Assembly: GCF_003076275.1 (NCBI RefSeq)
Contig: NZ_CP029064.1
Span: 1,250,501 to 1,314,500 of the forward strand
Direction: 5' to 3'
From: Microbulbifer sp. A4B17
GTDB lineage: Bacteria; Pseudomonadota; Gammaproteobacteria; Pseudomonadales; Cellvibrionaceae
Length of the DNA stretch: 64,000 bases
This document shows positions 18,957-27,510 of this stretch, in pieces. Positions within the stretch are counted from its first letter, which is position 1, and the number at the start of each line of letters is the position of its first letter. The position numbers and the translations under genes are program-made. A model generated the notes under the pieces. The model searched no databases. It had not been told where the DNA came from and saw nothing but the letters and a program-made list of their open reading frames with translations.

Positions 18957-19546
18957 GTAAACCACCGCCTCAGGCGGTGAGACTTGACAAGGCTCTGCCG
19001 TTCCGGCGTGCAGAGTAAAAATATGGCCTCCGTGAACCGGCAAGTTCTTTAAGGAGGCCATATGCGAGATTGGCAGTGCCAAGCTCACGTGAAACATTAT
19101 TGCAGGTACCATGTGGTATTTGTGCCCAAGTATCGAAAGAAAGCGTTATTTGGAGCATTGAGGCGTGAGATTGGAGCAATATTCCGAGACTTATGTCGTC
19201 AAAAAGGCATTGAGTTGGTCGAGGGGTACGCAATGAGGGATCACATTCATATGTTGTTAATGATTCCTCCAAGGTTAAGTGTTTCCAATACGGTTGGGTT
19301 TCTGAAAGGGAAATCTGCGATCCAGATATTTCGGAAGTACAAGCAAGTGCAGAGAAATTTCACAGGAAGACATTTTTGGGCTCGGGGCTACTGCGTGAGT
19401 ACAGTAGGTCTTGATGAGCAGATGATTCGAGAGTACATCAAGAATCAAGAGGTTTTGGAGCGCCGGCAAGAGCAGATGCAACTGGCGGGGTTGTAAATAG
19501 CCCCCTCTGGGGGCTTTCACCATACCACCCGCTATGCGGGTGGTTG
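18957..19546 (+). mobile_element. IS200/IS605-family insertion sequence
   Basis: The element lies inside copy A; comparison with copy B (24268 region) shows the sequence TTAATTA...TTATTG interrupted here. The left end holds a hairpin (ACCGCC/GGCGGT, 18963-18979) and the right end another (ACCACCCGC/GCGGGTGGT, about 19524-19545), as expected for single-strand transposing elements. No target duplication is expected or seen. One tnpA gene and no tnpB are present. Exact ends are uncertain by a few bases. Confidence 0.85.
19062..19496 (+). CDS. tnpA: IS200/IS605 Y1 transposase TnpA
   Basis: A 144-residue HUH single-strand transposase. The metal-binding HIH is at about residues 61-63 (RDHIHMLLMIPP) and the catalytic tyrosine is at about 125 (REYIKNQE). 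YHVVFVPKYRKK is the typical N-terminal strand. The gene is full length and appears intact, with GGAGG at 19053-19057 5 bases upstream of the ATG, so the element may be active. A terminator-like hairpin (AGCCCCC/GGGGGCT) follows the stop. Confidence 0.95.
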   Translation: MRDWQCQAHVKHYCRYHVVFVPKYRKKALFGALRREIGAIFRDLCRQKGIELVEGYAMRDHIHMLLMIPPRLSVSNTVGFLKGKSAIQIFRKYKQVQRNFTGRHFWARGYCVSTVGLDEQMIREYIKNQEVLERRQEQMQLAGL

Positions 19547-19744
19547 CTGATTATTGGTAAGAGGAAGTAAGGGCAAAGCTTCTTTTTTTTAATTAATTTG
19601 ACTAAATTACCGATATTCTACTACTCAATGGTGTCACGATTAGATGGTCACTTGGCACCATCGGATTCTTAATTGGCGCCTTCTGATCATATATTGAATT
19701 CAAGATTAACGCTTGGGAAACAGATAGATGGAAACGGCACTTAT

Positions 19745-20127
19745 TAAGGCGTAGTACCTGACGGTGGTACCGCTCTGGTTCGCGCTACCCAGGCTATCTC
19801 CGTAAGTGGTGACAACGAAGACCAGGCGCTATGGAAATGCCTCTACGTCAGATCGTTTCCAATGCTGGTGACGGAGCTTCTGTAGTTGTTGACAAGATCA
19901 AGCAAGACGAAGGCAATTTCGGTTACAACGCTGCTACTGGTGAGTACGGCGATATGCTGGAAATGGGTATCCTGGACCCAGCTAAAGTGACCCGCTCTGC
20001 TCTGCAAGCGGCAGCTTCTATCGCTGGCCTGATGATCACCACCGAAGCCTTGGTTGCAGAAATCCCGGAAGAGAAGCCGGCTGCTCCTGACATGAGCGGT
20101 ATGGGTGGCATGAGCGGCATGATGTAA
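19745..20127 (+). pseudogene. groEL 3' fragment
   Basis: This segment repeats groEL from about codon 410 to the stop, including a shortened GGM tail ([10 protein letters not shown]). It is fused at its left edge to the first codons of an SDR gene. Compared with groEL it lacks 25 bases (AACCACGG... between GACCAG and GCGCTATGG), which breaks the frame near 19826. The part from the ATG at 19831 stays open for 98 codons but covers only the C-terminal equatorial part of GroEL, so a functional chaperonin is impossible. Confidence 0.9.
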
Positions 20128-20147
20128 GCCGGCCTAATAGCCTATCT

Positions 20148-20177
20148 AAAAAACCCCGCAATTGCGGGGCTCTTTTT
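20148..20177 (+). terminator. Duplicated groEL terminator
   Basis: The stem CCCCGCAATTGCGGGG is followed by CTCTTTTTT. It is the copy-B version of the hairpin at 16739-16768. Confidence 0.8.
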
Positions 20178-20357
20178 TGGTTTGGAGAAAGTTGGTTGGT
20201 GAAAAAGCGATGAACTTTGGTATCTGCAAGATTCATATTTGCATCGCGAAAGGAGCATCTGTTGCAGAAACTTAACAGTGGCTCAGTCTGAAGTAGGGCG
20301 ACTGCTATGGAAGGTCCATCATAGGCAGAAAGAGTTATGGTGGCTAAAGAGGATGAA

Positions 20358-20392
20358 AAACCGCTCTGACTGACGCGGTTCTTTTTTTGTGT
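20358..20392. terminator. Hairpin terminator facing rightward
   Basis: AACCGC and GCGGTT, separated by a 10-base loop, are followed by CTTTTTTT. No gene directly upstream uses it; it may be left over from deleted sequence. Confidence 0.5.
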
Positions 20393-20446
20393 TTATTGGG
20401 AGTGTCAACAGCGTGGACAAAGCTGCTACTAAAGGTTTGGTTCAGT

Positions 20447-20833
20447 CTATCTTGGGCCCCAAAACACTAATGCTTGGACTATTAATGAGCTTTTCATACG
20501 ATAGGTGGCTGCCATTTTGATCCTGCTGATTTCACCGGCCTTGAGGGGGCCAGTTACAAAATCAGGGATATCCTGCTTGGCCTCAGCTGTGAATTCTATT
20601 TCGGTCGCTGTAGCATTGGGTTTAACCCATATCTCTGTCGGGGTTAACGTCAACTTCGCGAACTCGCCGGCACCTTGAAAATATTTGATTATTTCCTCGC
20701 GTCCACGAAACTGATTTCGCGGATTCTCAAATAGCGCGTCTGGGTCATAGAACCTATCAATCAGTTCGACAAATCGTGCTTTGTTGTGTAATTCGTAGTA
20801 GTTACGCCAAAAATTTTCGTCAACCGTTATCAT
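20447..20833 (-). CDS. SnoaL-like/NTF2-fold protein
   Basis: A 128-residue protein resembling the NTF2-like SnoaL superfamily: an N-terminal helix (FWRNYYELHNKARFVELIDRFYDPDALFENP), then RGREEIIKYFQG and a run of beta strands ending TYRMKSSLIVQALVFW. Such proteins are small-molecule isomerases, cyclases or carriers, or have no known activity. It lies alone on the minus strand inside copy B of the duplication and has no counterpart in copy A, so it was inserted later or lost from copy A. The ribosome-binding site is weak (AAAGGTT). Function is unknown. Confidence 0.65.
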   Translation of the reverse strand: MITVDENFWRNYYELHNKARFVELIDRFYDPDALFENPRNQFRGREEIIKYFQGAGEFAKLTLTPTEIWVKPNATATEIEFTAEAKQDIPDFVTGPLKAGEISRIKMAATYRMKSSLIVQALVFWGPR

Positions 20834-21294
20834 AGTGTTAAACCTTTCTTGGATGGTATGAAAAATAATATGTCATTCTCATGTTGGGGTGTTGAGAAGC
20901 AAGTCTTTTTCGTCCATATAAAGCGTGTTTGAGGAAGCTTAAATTTTCAAGACTTAGCCTTGAGTTAGCAGGCAACACTAGAATATCTACAATAATTTTG
21001 TACGTGGAAAGTTGTTACCAATGGCTCAGGCATGGAGATTTTCTTTGAAATCTATGGTGAAACTTTATCCGTCACAGGTCTCCAATCGGATTGTTTGCGG
21101 AACAGTACAAAACCTAAGTTTTGATTTTTTAATTAATGAAATAAAGATAAAATTTTTTAAGGAAAAAGATGGGTGACTATGCTATTTATCTCCTCCTTAT
21201 TTTTCCCTAAGTGCTTCATAATGTTTTCACTTAATTTAATGCCTTTTAAAACTCTTGGTTTCGGATAATAAGTGCAATTGGTAAGGGAGGGAAT
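20834..21294. other. Non-coding interval in copy B
   Basis: About 460 bp of AT-rich sequence between the divergent SnoaL-like gene and the second thioesterase. Apart from promoter space I see no gene or clear repeat; only its extreme ends resemble copy A. Confidence 0.4.
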
Positions 21295-21711
21295 ATGGAT
21301 ATTTATGAAATGGTCGAGTCGGGAGAGCTGCCGGTACCGGAGTGTGCGAAAACTCTGGGATTTGAGTTGATAAGCTATTCGCGTGAAAAAATGGAGATGA
21401 AAGCTCGCTTTTATGCCCGGAAATCATCCTTAAACCCTGCGGGGGCAATACAGGGCGGATTTCTGTATGCAATGCTCGACGACGTAATGGGTCCTGCACT
21501 TGTATTTTCCCTCAATGTCGGTCAATTTGCTCCGACACTAGAGCTAAAGACTCAATTTTTTCGCCCAGCTAAAGTTGGGCCAATTGAGGGTGTTGGCAGA
21601 GTTGTATCTAAAGGTGAAACCGTCTGTTTTCTGGAAGGAGAACTTTTTCAAAGGGAGCAGCTTATTGCGAAGGCATCGGCTACAGCTTTGATTAAAAGAA
21701 AACTATTGTAA
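21295..21711 (+). CDS. PaaI-family hotdog thioesterase, copy B
   Basis: A 138-residue paralogue of 16958-17374, collinear over the whole gene with mostly silent or conservative changes. It keeps NPAGAIQGGFLYAMLDDVMGPAL and the DD pair expected for catalysis. Differences include Tyr for Phe/Cys near the active site, FFRPAKVGPIEG and a changed C terminus (QREQLIAKASATALIKRKLL). The reading frame is intact and has a better ribosome-binding site (AGGGAGGG) than copy A. It appears to be the only copy-B gene kept under selection, which could reflect a new substrate range. Confidence 0.85.
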   Translation: MDIYEMVESGELPVPECAKTLGFELISYSREKMEMKARFYARKSSLNPAGAIQGGFLYAMLDDVMGPALVFSLNVGQFAPTLELKTQFFRPAKVGPIEGVGRVVSKGETVCFLEGELFQREQLIAKASATALIKRKLL

Positions 21712-21749
21712 TTTCTTCATGAGGGGTGTGATGTTTCTGAGGTAAAAAA

Positions 21750-21836
21750 TGAGTTTTGAACAAGATATCTATAATTCTCCAGAAAGTGATCTTTGCTCAG
21801 TGAGGGAGAAGCCGGTTAAGCCGGAGGGGCTATATT
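21750..21836 (+). pseudogene. Truncated copy of the small membrane protein
   Basis: About 28 codons (MSFEQDIYNSPESDLC...) match the N terminus of the gene at 17412-17840, including its GAGGTAA ribosome-binding region. A stop follows and the membrane helices are gone. IS5 transposase sequence begins right after it. Confidence 0.8.
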
Positions 21837-21839
21837 AAG

Positions 21840-22340
21840 AGGGGTTTTGGATCATATTTCTCTGTTGTTCAGAAAGGGTGATGTGATTAATATTCAGATA
21901 GACCTCGTGTTTATCAATAACGCAATTTTTAAAATACATCCTGATACTACCGGTGCATTAAAAAACGATCCACAAGTCACCGGAAGATCAAGGGGTGGAT
22001 GGACAGCTAAAATTCACATGATAGCAGCAGATGATAAATCAACCGTTATTTTTTCTTTATCGGCTGGGCAGTATACGATACACCCGAACAGCGTAATATG
22101 CTAAGAACGCTAGAAAACTGTGGTTGGAATGGTGCCAGAATCATTATGAATAAGGTGTATGAAGGTGATGATACGTGGCAGTCGGTGCTGGATCACAGTA
22201 TGATTCTAGTGGTTCTTCCTAAGATTAACTGGTTCACACAATGGGAGTATGATTGTTAGCTGTACAAGAAGCGTAATAAGTTGGAGCGCTTGTTCCGTCA
22301 ATTTGATAGTTTGGCTGTGTTTTTTTATTCCTTATCAGCT
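21840..22340 (+). pseudogene. Degenerate IS5-family transposase
   Basis: Frame pieces on the plus strand read like the middle and end of an IS5 (IS427-like) DDE transposase: DTTGALKN, then GRSRGGWTAKIHMIAADDKS and FSLSAGQ, then in a shifted frame APEQRNMLRTLENCGW, and finally LYKKRNKLERLFRQFD with the C-terminal E region. At least two frameshifts and stops separate the pieces and the N-terminal part is missing. It marks where copy B lost its middle genes. Confidence 0.75.
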
Positions 22341-22706
22341 TTTCACTTATAGCAGTCAGGCTAATTAGTGTAGACAGGCCCTAGGTCGCGAATTTCACTC
22401 AGAATAAAATAGAAAACAATAATAAAAGCGTAGATTTCGATGATCTTAAAAAATGTAGTGATTCTAATGTTTAAGTAGGAAGCACTTTTAATGCCATGGG
22501 TTTTATTTTTCTTTATTAGACGCAGGAAGTAGTTATCCCTCCCTTAAGTACGGTTCCAATTAAATAGTAGTTTTAAGTCGGTTGTTGTATTTCCTAAAAG
22601 AAACTGTTTGATTTTAGGACAATTTATCAGGTTGAATGCCTCCATTACAGAACTATTGCCTATTTTTACTCTATTCCATTGGTATTTGATACGAGAGAGG
22701 CCTGGT
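22341..22706. other. Non-coding interval
   Basis: AT-rich sequence between the IS5 remnant and the beta-helix gene. I see no further gene; the last 100 bp probably hold the promoter of the next gene. Confidence 0.35.
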
Positions 22707-23531
22707 ATGAGTATTAGACGCTTTATTTTTTGTAAGATCGTACTGACGAATATGTTTGTATGTGTAACTTTGGCAGCTTCTTTATCAGCATTTGCCATAG
22801 ACTGTGGCGATGTTATTACAACAAGTGAAGTTTTAGATAGAAATCTTGTCTGTAATGTAAGCCCAGCATTAAGTGTTGAAGGCCCGTCGGGTTCCCTTAA
22901 TCTTGATGGATTTTCTGTTGTTTGTGATGGAACATCTCGTGGTATTTCACTTGATGGTGTGGCAGCATTTTTAACCGGTGGTGATCTTATGAATGGGGCC
23001 GTTAGAGATTGTGGCCTTGGTATTAATGCCGGTGAAAATGGTTTTCATACCATTCAGGGTGTTATTGTTTCGGGAAGTTCAAGTGCAGGAATTGCCTTGA
23101 GGAGCGAGGGCAATACATTGGCTCTATCCACAGTTCAAACAAGTGATATAGGGGTTTATGTATTTGACCCAAATAACACTATTATCCTTAATGAAATGGA
23201 AAGTAATTCAGTGGGAGTATTGCTGGATGCAGGTGATTCGTTGATTTCGCAGAATAATGTTAACAATAATACAGGTTGGGGTGTTATTATCCAGAGATCG
23301 GATGGAAGTACTATTTCTCAGAATAGTGTGATTAATAATGGAGGCACAGATTCTGCTAGTGCAGGCATACTAATGGATTTGTTTGGGCAGCAGGGAAATT
23401 TTATTCTTGGTAATACGGTGACTGGTAATCAAAATTTTGATTTACTCGATCTTAATATAAACGCATGTGATGGTTCTAATGTATGGGTCGGGAATGTTTT
23501 TAGTATCAGTGAACCCTCCTGTCTAGATTAG
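22707..23531 (+). CDS. Secreted parallel beta-helix repeat protein
   Basis: A 274-residue protein with a clear signal peptide (MSIRRFIFCKIVLTNMFVCV to SAFA). The mature part has right-handed beta-helix rungs rich in Asn, Gly, Ser and Ile: GNTLALSTVQTSDIGVYVFD, NNTIILNEMESNSVGVLLD, GDSLISQNNVNNNTGWGVII and GSTISQNSVINN. This layout resembles NosD/pectate-lyase-like carbohydrate-binding or lyase domains. Cysteines near the N terminus (DCGD, VCNV) and C terminus (DACDG, PSCLD) may pair. The start at 22707 has GAGAGAGG upstream; an earlier in-frame ATG at 22608 lacks one and would bury the signal peptide. It has no counterpart in copy A, so it is likely acquired. No catalytic residues can be named. 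Confidence 0.75.
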   Translation: MSIRRFIFCKIVLTNMFVCVTLAASLSAFAIDCGDVITTSEVLDRNLVCNVSPALSVEGPSGSLNLDGFSVVCDGTSRGISLDGVAAFLTGGDLMNGAVRDCGLGINAGENGFHTIQGVIVSGSSSAGIALRSEGNTLALSTVQTSDIGVYVFDPNNTIILNEMESNSVGVLLDAGDSLISQNNVNNNTGWGVIIQRSDGSTISQNSVINNGGTDSASAGILMDLFGQQGNFILGNTVTGNQNFDLLDLNINACDGSNVWVGNVFSISEPSCLD

Positions 23532-24000
23532 GAAATATAAAACTATATTTTTCGAGGGGCCTGGGAGTAAAAAGAGGGCTTGCCCGGTTCCCCTTGGTTT
23601 TTTTGCTCTGTGATTAAAAGCTAAAACTATCTATCTATGGATAGATTTATTAAAAATACAAATGCCTCGGTATTTTAAGTTTCGTAAGTTTATGCAATAT
23701 TGTATTTGGTGTTTTTAAATCGTTCTCTATAGTATTATTAATGCTATGAGTATGTTTGCAGCTTCGAAAATTGGCAACAGGGATTAGGAGTATTTAAGGG
23801 GGGTATATATTTAATGTTGTCCCTATTTGTAACTCTGGTTATATATTAAGAAAAAAGGCTGTACATTTAATTGTGTAACTGCTCCTGTCTCCGCACTTTG
23901 TATTGGGGGATAACATGAGAAGAGCAATGGATAATCTGCAAAGAGATCTACATGACTAATGCAATAGAGTCCCTAAACAGCGTCATTCTCGAAGCGACTG
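23532..24000. other. Non-coding AT-rich interval
   Basis: About 470 bp without a convincing gene. A G/C-rich stretch with a T run near 23580-23605 could be a weak terminator for the beta-helix gene. Confidence 0.35.
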
Positions 24001-24282
24001 CTTCAAGTGGATTATGAGGATGGCATGCCTAAACTAGCCGAGCGTGATTACTATTGCTCGATAATCCCATGTTCTGAATCTACGTATTTATCAGAGGGTG
24101 TTTCTGTTGAGAGGCAGGACCTAGCCGGGGCGCTACAGTGTGTTGAGAGTGAGTGGGATAATTGGGAGAAGTATATGATCTTTGACCTCACTGGTAAGAG
24201 TCAATCTTGGTACATTGCTAACCTGGACGTACCCAGCTACATCATCGAAGACGATACCTTAATTATTGATAGTAGGAAGTAA
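24001..24282 (+). pseudogene. 3' fragment of the membrane-anchored hypothetical gene
   Basis: About 92 codons match the C-terminal half of 18354-18956 (LAERDYY.SIIPC, GALQCVESEWDNWEKYMIFDL, SWYIANLDVPSYIIEDDTLI). The membrane anchor and first half are missing. The open frame ends LIIDSRK, which shows the original C terminus before the IS200 insertion altered the copy-A gene's end (LINK). Confidence 0.8.
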
Positions 24283-24436
24283 GGGTAAAGCCCTTTTCTA
24301 ATTAATTTGTCTAAATAACCAATAATCTACTAATCAATGATGACATGATTTGATAGCCACTTGGCACTATCGGATTCTTAGTTGGCGCCTTCTGATCATA
24401 TACTGATTCCAAGATTAACGCTTGGGAGACAGGTAG

Positions 24437-25210
24437 ATGGAAACGGCACTTATTACTGGGGCCTCTGGTGGCATTGGCCTTGAACTTGCCAGGATACATG
24501 CATCTAAGGGCGGCAACCTGGTTCTGGTTGCTCGGTCTGAGGGGAAGCTTTCAGCACTCAAACAGCAGCTGGAGAGGGAGTTTGGTATCCAGGCAATGGT
24601 TATTGCAGAAGACCTTTCTGACCCCATGTCCGCGCAGAGAATTTTTGAGAGAACCCAAAGCGAGGGCGTGGAGGTTGGCACTCTAATCAACAATGCGGGT
24701 TTTGGTGGTCACGGTCTCTTCCATCAGCGGGACCTGGGAGTTGAGCAGGGTATGATGCAGGTGAATATGGTTTCCCTTACCAATCTCACCCACTTGTATT
24801 TAAAGGGGATGGTTGGTCGCAATAGTGGACATATTCTTAATGTTTCATCTACAGCCTCTTTTATTCCGGGCCCTTTACAGGCGGTTTACTACGCAACTAA
24901 AGCCTATGTAACTTCATTTAGCCAGGCACTTGCTGAAGAGTTGAAAGGCACAGGTGTAACAGTAACCGCTTTGTGCCCCGGCGCTGTTGCGACAGGATTT
25001 GTGGCGGCAGGTGATCTTCAGGGTGTCGATATTTGGAAGAATGCTCGCTCAGCTGAGTCTGTAGCCAGGTGTGGTTACCAGGCGATGGAGCGCGGAGATC
25101 TGGTTGCTTTTAATGAGACGCGGCTTAAATTATTTCTAAATTGGATAATGCCTTTACTGCCCCGTAAAATGGTACTGAAGTTTTCCCGTCAGACGATGGA
25201 AAAGTCTTAA
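24437..25210 (+). CDS. Short-chain dehydrogenase (DltE/YqjQ-like)
   Basis: A 257-residue SDR with the NADP-type loop TGASGGIG at the extreme N terminus, Arg in LVARSEGKL favouring NADP(H), NNAGFGGHGLF, the catalytic Ser in LNVSSTASF, and YYATKAYV with Tyr and Lys. The C-terminal helix (MPLLPRKMVLKFSRQTMEKS) suits membrane association. Its first codons and upstream region are duplicated at 19600-19744. The gene ends almost at the start of an AraC-type regulator, so the two are probably cotranscribed and functionally linked. The substrate is unknown. Confidence 0.9.
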   Translation: METALITGASGGIGLELARIHASKGGNLVLVARSEGKLSALKQQLEREFGIQAMVIAEDLSDPMSAQRIFERTQSEGVEVGTLINNAGFGGHGLFHQRDLGVEQGMMQVNMVSLTNLTHLYLKGMVGRNSGHILNVSSTASFIPGPLQAVYYATKAYVTSFSQALAEELKGTGVTVTALCPGAVATGFVAAGDLQGVDIWKNARSAESVARCGYQAMERGDLVAFNETRLKLFLNWIMPLLPRKMVLKFSRQTMEKS

Positions 25211-25228
25211 TTGCAGGCAGGCCCGGTA

Positions 25229-26227
25229 ATGATCAAACGCGCAGCTAAATTTCTGGTACCTCCCAGCTGGAAGTTGATATTACATGATATGAATATCGAT
25301 ACAGCGCTGGCTCTGGCCTATGCCGGGTTACCTGCGGATTTATTACAGCGGGAAGCTGTGACACTTACTCCGGTAGAGTATTTCCGCTTCTGGTGTGGTA
25401 TTGATCAGGCCTCGAAGGATCGGCCACTACCGCTCTTACTGGCAGAGCACCTTTCGGCTGAGGCGTTTGACCCTCCCATATTTGCGAGCCTGTGCAGTGC
25501 AAACTTGAATCAAGCTCTACTGCGGATACAGCAATATAAGCCATTGATTGGTCCCATGGAATTGCACTTGGATATTACTGACGAGTTCACAAAGCTCAAT
25601 TTAGAGTGCTATGGAAGTGATGGAAATATTCCTGCGGCTTTGGGCTTGAGTGAATTAATTTTCTATATCCGCCTGGCTCGTTTGGGAACCCGGGAGAAAA
25701 TTCGACCATTGGAATTGGCGCTACCCCAGTTGCCTGAAGATCAAACGCCTTATCGGGAGTTCTTTGATTGCTCAATTAAGCAGTCAGACCGGGTGAGAAT
25801 TTGTTTTTCAGCGCAAGATGCGAAAAAACCATTTCTGACTGCCAATGCACCCATGTGGGATTTCTTTGAAGGTAAATTGAGCCAACAACTAAAGGATCTG
25901 GACAGTGAAGCTACAATGGGAGAGCGGGTAGGTTCTGTATTGATGGAGTTACTACCAGCCGGTGAGAGTTCTATCGAAGCTGTCTCTGAACGTTTGGCCA
26001 TTAGTAAAAGGACTTTGCAGCGGAAACTAGGCGAGGAGAATCAATCCTTCCAGACAATTTTACAGGGGGTTAGGTCAAATTTGGCAGATCACTACCTCGC
26101 CAAATCGAGTCTTCATCTAGGTGAGATTTCTTTTATGCTGGGATTTAAAGAACCCAATTCATTTATTCGGGCCTACCGGGACTGGAAAGGAATGACACCA
26201 TTGCAATACCGGGACTCTATTCACTGA
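25229..26227 (+). CDS. AraC-family transcriptional regulator (OruR-like)
   Basis: A 332-residue regulator. The N-terminal part resembles the AraC_binding_4/arabinose-binding-like domain of OruR/ArgR-type regulators (AYAGLPADLLQREAVTLTPVEYFRFW). The C-terminal 100 residues hold two helix-turn-helix units: SIEAVSERLAISKRTLQRKL and LGEISFMLGFKEPNSFIRAYRDWKGMTPLQYR. ATG 25229 is chosen; a TTG at 25211 is possible. Cotranscription with the SDR gene, 18 bp upstream, suggests it controls that enzyme. The 3' half is duplicated at 27511-28030. Confidence 0.9.
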   Translation: MIKRAAKFLVPPSWKLILHDMNIDTALALAYAGLPADLLQREAVTLTPVEYFRFWCGIDQASKDRPLPLLLAEHLSAEAFDPPIFASLCSANLNQALLRIQQYKPLIGPMELHLDITDEFTKLNLECYGSDGNIPAALGLSELIFYIRLARLGTREKIRPLELALPQLPEDQTPYREFFDCSIKQSDRVRICFSAQDAKKPFLTANAPMWDFFEGKLSQQLKDLDSEATMGERVGSVLMELLPAGESSIEAVSERLAISKRTLQRKLGEENQSFQTILQGVRSNLADHYLAKSSLHLGEISFMLGFKEPNSFIRAYRDWKGMTPLQYRDSIH

Positions 26228-26357
26228 ATAGATCCCTTAGTTAAAAACCAATGTTTACATATCACTGTAAATTTTTGTGACCAATTTGACCAAGGAAGTT
26301 TGGTTTTAACATTTAAACAGCGATTAGTAGAGGATTTAGCTCGGAATGTATAACCTG

Positions 26358-26429
26358 TAGTGGTTCAGACTTGATCTGATAGTTACCGGTTTTTCAGGGG
26401 GGCTCTGTCAGTTCAAGTCTGAACTACTA
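26358..26429. repeat. 72-bp element with 22-bp inverted ends
   Basis: The arms TAGTGGTTCAGACTTGATCTGA (26358) and its near-perfect reverse complement (26408-26429) differ at two positions. The TGTAGTGGTTCAGACTTGAT-type end resembles IS481-like termini, and IS481 debris lies 500 bp away. It could be a solo terminus pair or a small MITE. The rest of 26228-26577 holds nothing else I can name. Confidence 0.6.
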
Positions 26430-26577
26430 AATTTTAATCGTTTACTTCGACACTTATCCTGTTTGCCCCATCCAAGGATGACACTGAAAAAAGAAGAGGG
26501 TACAGGCTCTCTTCGTCTTATGTAAATCGCGCACAAACCTCAATGAGGCGCTCGTATCGACAAATTAGCAGTGTTTC

Positions 26578-26913
26578 CTATCCGTGGGACTCATGGAAGT
26601 GATCGCCGTGTTGATGATGCCAGTGATCATCATGTTTATATTCCACCAGCCCATTTTGAACTCTAGATTCGTGACCACAATCTAAACTGTGGGCATGCTT
26701 ATGCGCTTTGTGAAGTTTTAAATCGGCCTCGTGGGTCTCATCCATATGACTATGGTGATCATGGCCGTCGTGACTGTAATCAAAATGATCGATATGCCAC
26801 TCAGCAGCATGCCCGCAAGTATATCCGTGTTGGTGTTTATGTGAGTCGTGCAAAGGATGTGCAATAACAGTACTGGCAACGCCGAGTGAACAAAGCAAAA
26901 CAATAGTTTTCAT
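26578..26913 (-). CDS. Secreted histidine-rich metal-binding protein
   Basis: A 111-residue protein with a signal peptide (MKTIVLLCSLGVASTVIA). The mature part is extremely His/Asp-rich and contains two related units that start with CGH: CGHAAEWHIDHFDYSHDGHDHHSH and CGHESRVQNGLVEYKHDDHWHHQHGDHF. Cys and His density suits zinc or nickel/copper binding in the periplasm, by analogy with CGH-H-DH-DY proteins found beside metal exporters; no transporter is adjacent here. The ATG has a strong AAGGAGAA ribosome-binding site. The upstream extension to 27024 would read into IS481 debris and is not used. Confidence 0.75.
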   Translation of the reverse strand: MKTIVLLCSLGVASTVIAHPLHDSHKHQHGYTCGHAAEWHIDHFDYSHDGHDHHSHMDETHEADLKLHKAHKHAHSLDCGHESRVQNGLVEYKHDDHWHHQHGDHFHESHG

Positions 26914-26943
26914 TTCTCCTTCCTTGTTTTTTCCTTCCTTGTT

Positions 26944-27190
26944 TTGGGCAGCGTTAAATATAGCTATTATCTCTAAAGCATACAAGATGCTTGGCATGTC
27001 GAGGGACACGTTTAATCGGTACAAGGAAGCTGTTTCAAGTGGCTACGCGGGTGCCCTTTTTGAGAAGAATCGGCGGGTGACAAATCACAGGAACCGTGTT
27101 GACATTGTCGCTGAAGAGAACATTATTGGCCTATGCCCTCCAAGAGCCTAGCCATGGACAAGTTCGATTCTTCAATGAACTGTGTATAAC
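26944..27190 (+). pseudogene. IS481-family transposase N-terminal fragment
   Basis: The frame ISKAYKMLGMSRDTFNRYKEAV...FEKNRRVTNHRNRVD... is the helix-turn-helix start of IS481 transposases (MGVSRDTFYRYxELV). After a frameshift near 27135 it continues YALQEPSHGQVRFFNEL and is then cut. The catalytic DDE part is absent. Confidence 0.75.
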
Positions 27191-27232
27191 CTAACTAAAG
27201 TAGCGCTCCGTTTACGAATAGCTCCAGCTGTC

Positions 27233-27421
27233 CTACCTTGATTTTTTTAGACTCGGGATGAGGTAAAATTCATAAATACCTCTTGTACTTTTTATATCTT
27301 CAGGTTCCATAATTAAAGACTCAAGAAACCTCTGATGTTGTTCAGGTTCCATTTCTTCAAATTTATGGTGCCAAGCGAGCATTGAGGCTTCATCAAACCC
27401 CTCCGCTCTCTGATAAAGCAT
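27233..27421 (-). pseudogene. C-terminal fragment of a MerR-type regulator
   Basis: A 62-codon frame containing WHHKFEEMEPEQHQRFLESLIMEPEDIKSTR, which resembles the C-terminal helix pair of MerR-family proteins (WHxxFExxxPxxHQxFLxSLGI). No DNA-binding domain is attached, so it is a remnant or a stand-alone small protein. The assignment comes from a short motif only. Confidence 0.45.
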
Positions 27422-27510
27422 TTATGCTTTGGTGGAGCTCTTCTTAATCCTCGAGATTACGCTTTCAATGGACTTAGAGCTTACTGGTTTATGTATGATA
27501 TCGCTTGCGA

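Larger units (their letters stand above)
19745..24455 (+). repeat. Tandem duplication, copy B (degraded)
   Basis: The same gene order as copy A can be followed: groEL 3' fragment with terminator, thioesterase, start of the membrane protein, 3' part of the hypothetical gene, the shared non-coding stretch, then the intact SDR gene. The middle was lost and replaced by IS5 debris and a beta-helix gene, and a SnoaL-like gene sits between groEL' and the thioesterase. The copies have diverged at many third positions, so the event is not very recent. Confidence 0.85.

Noticed and set aside
18970-19272. Minus-strand frame of 100 codons inside the IS200 element
   Set aside because: It is antisense to the transposase and resembles no protein; the transposase reading is unequivocal.
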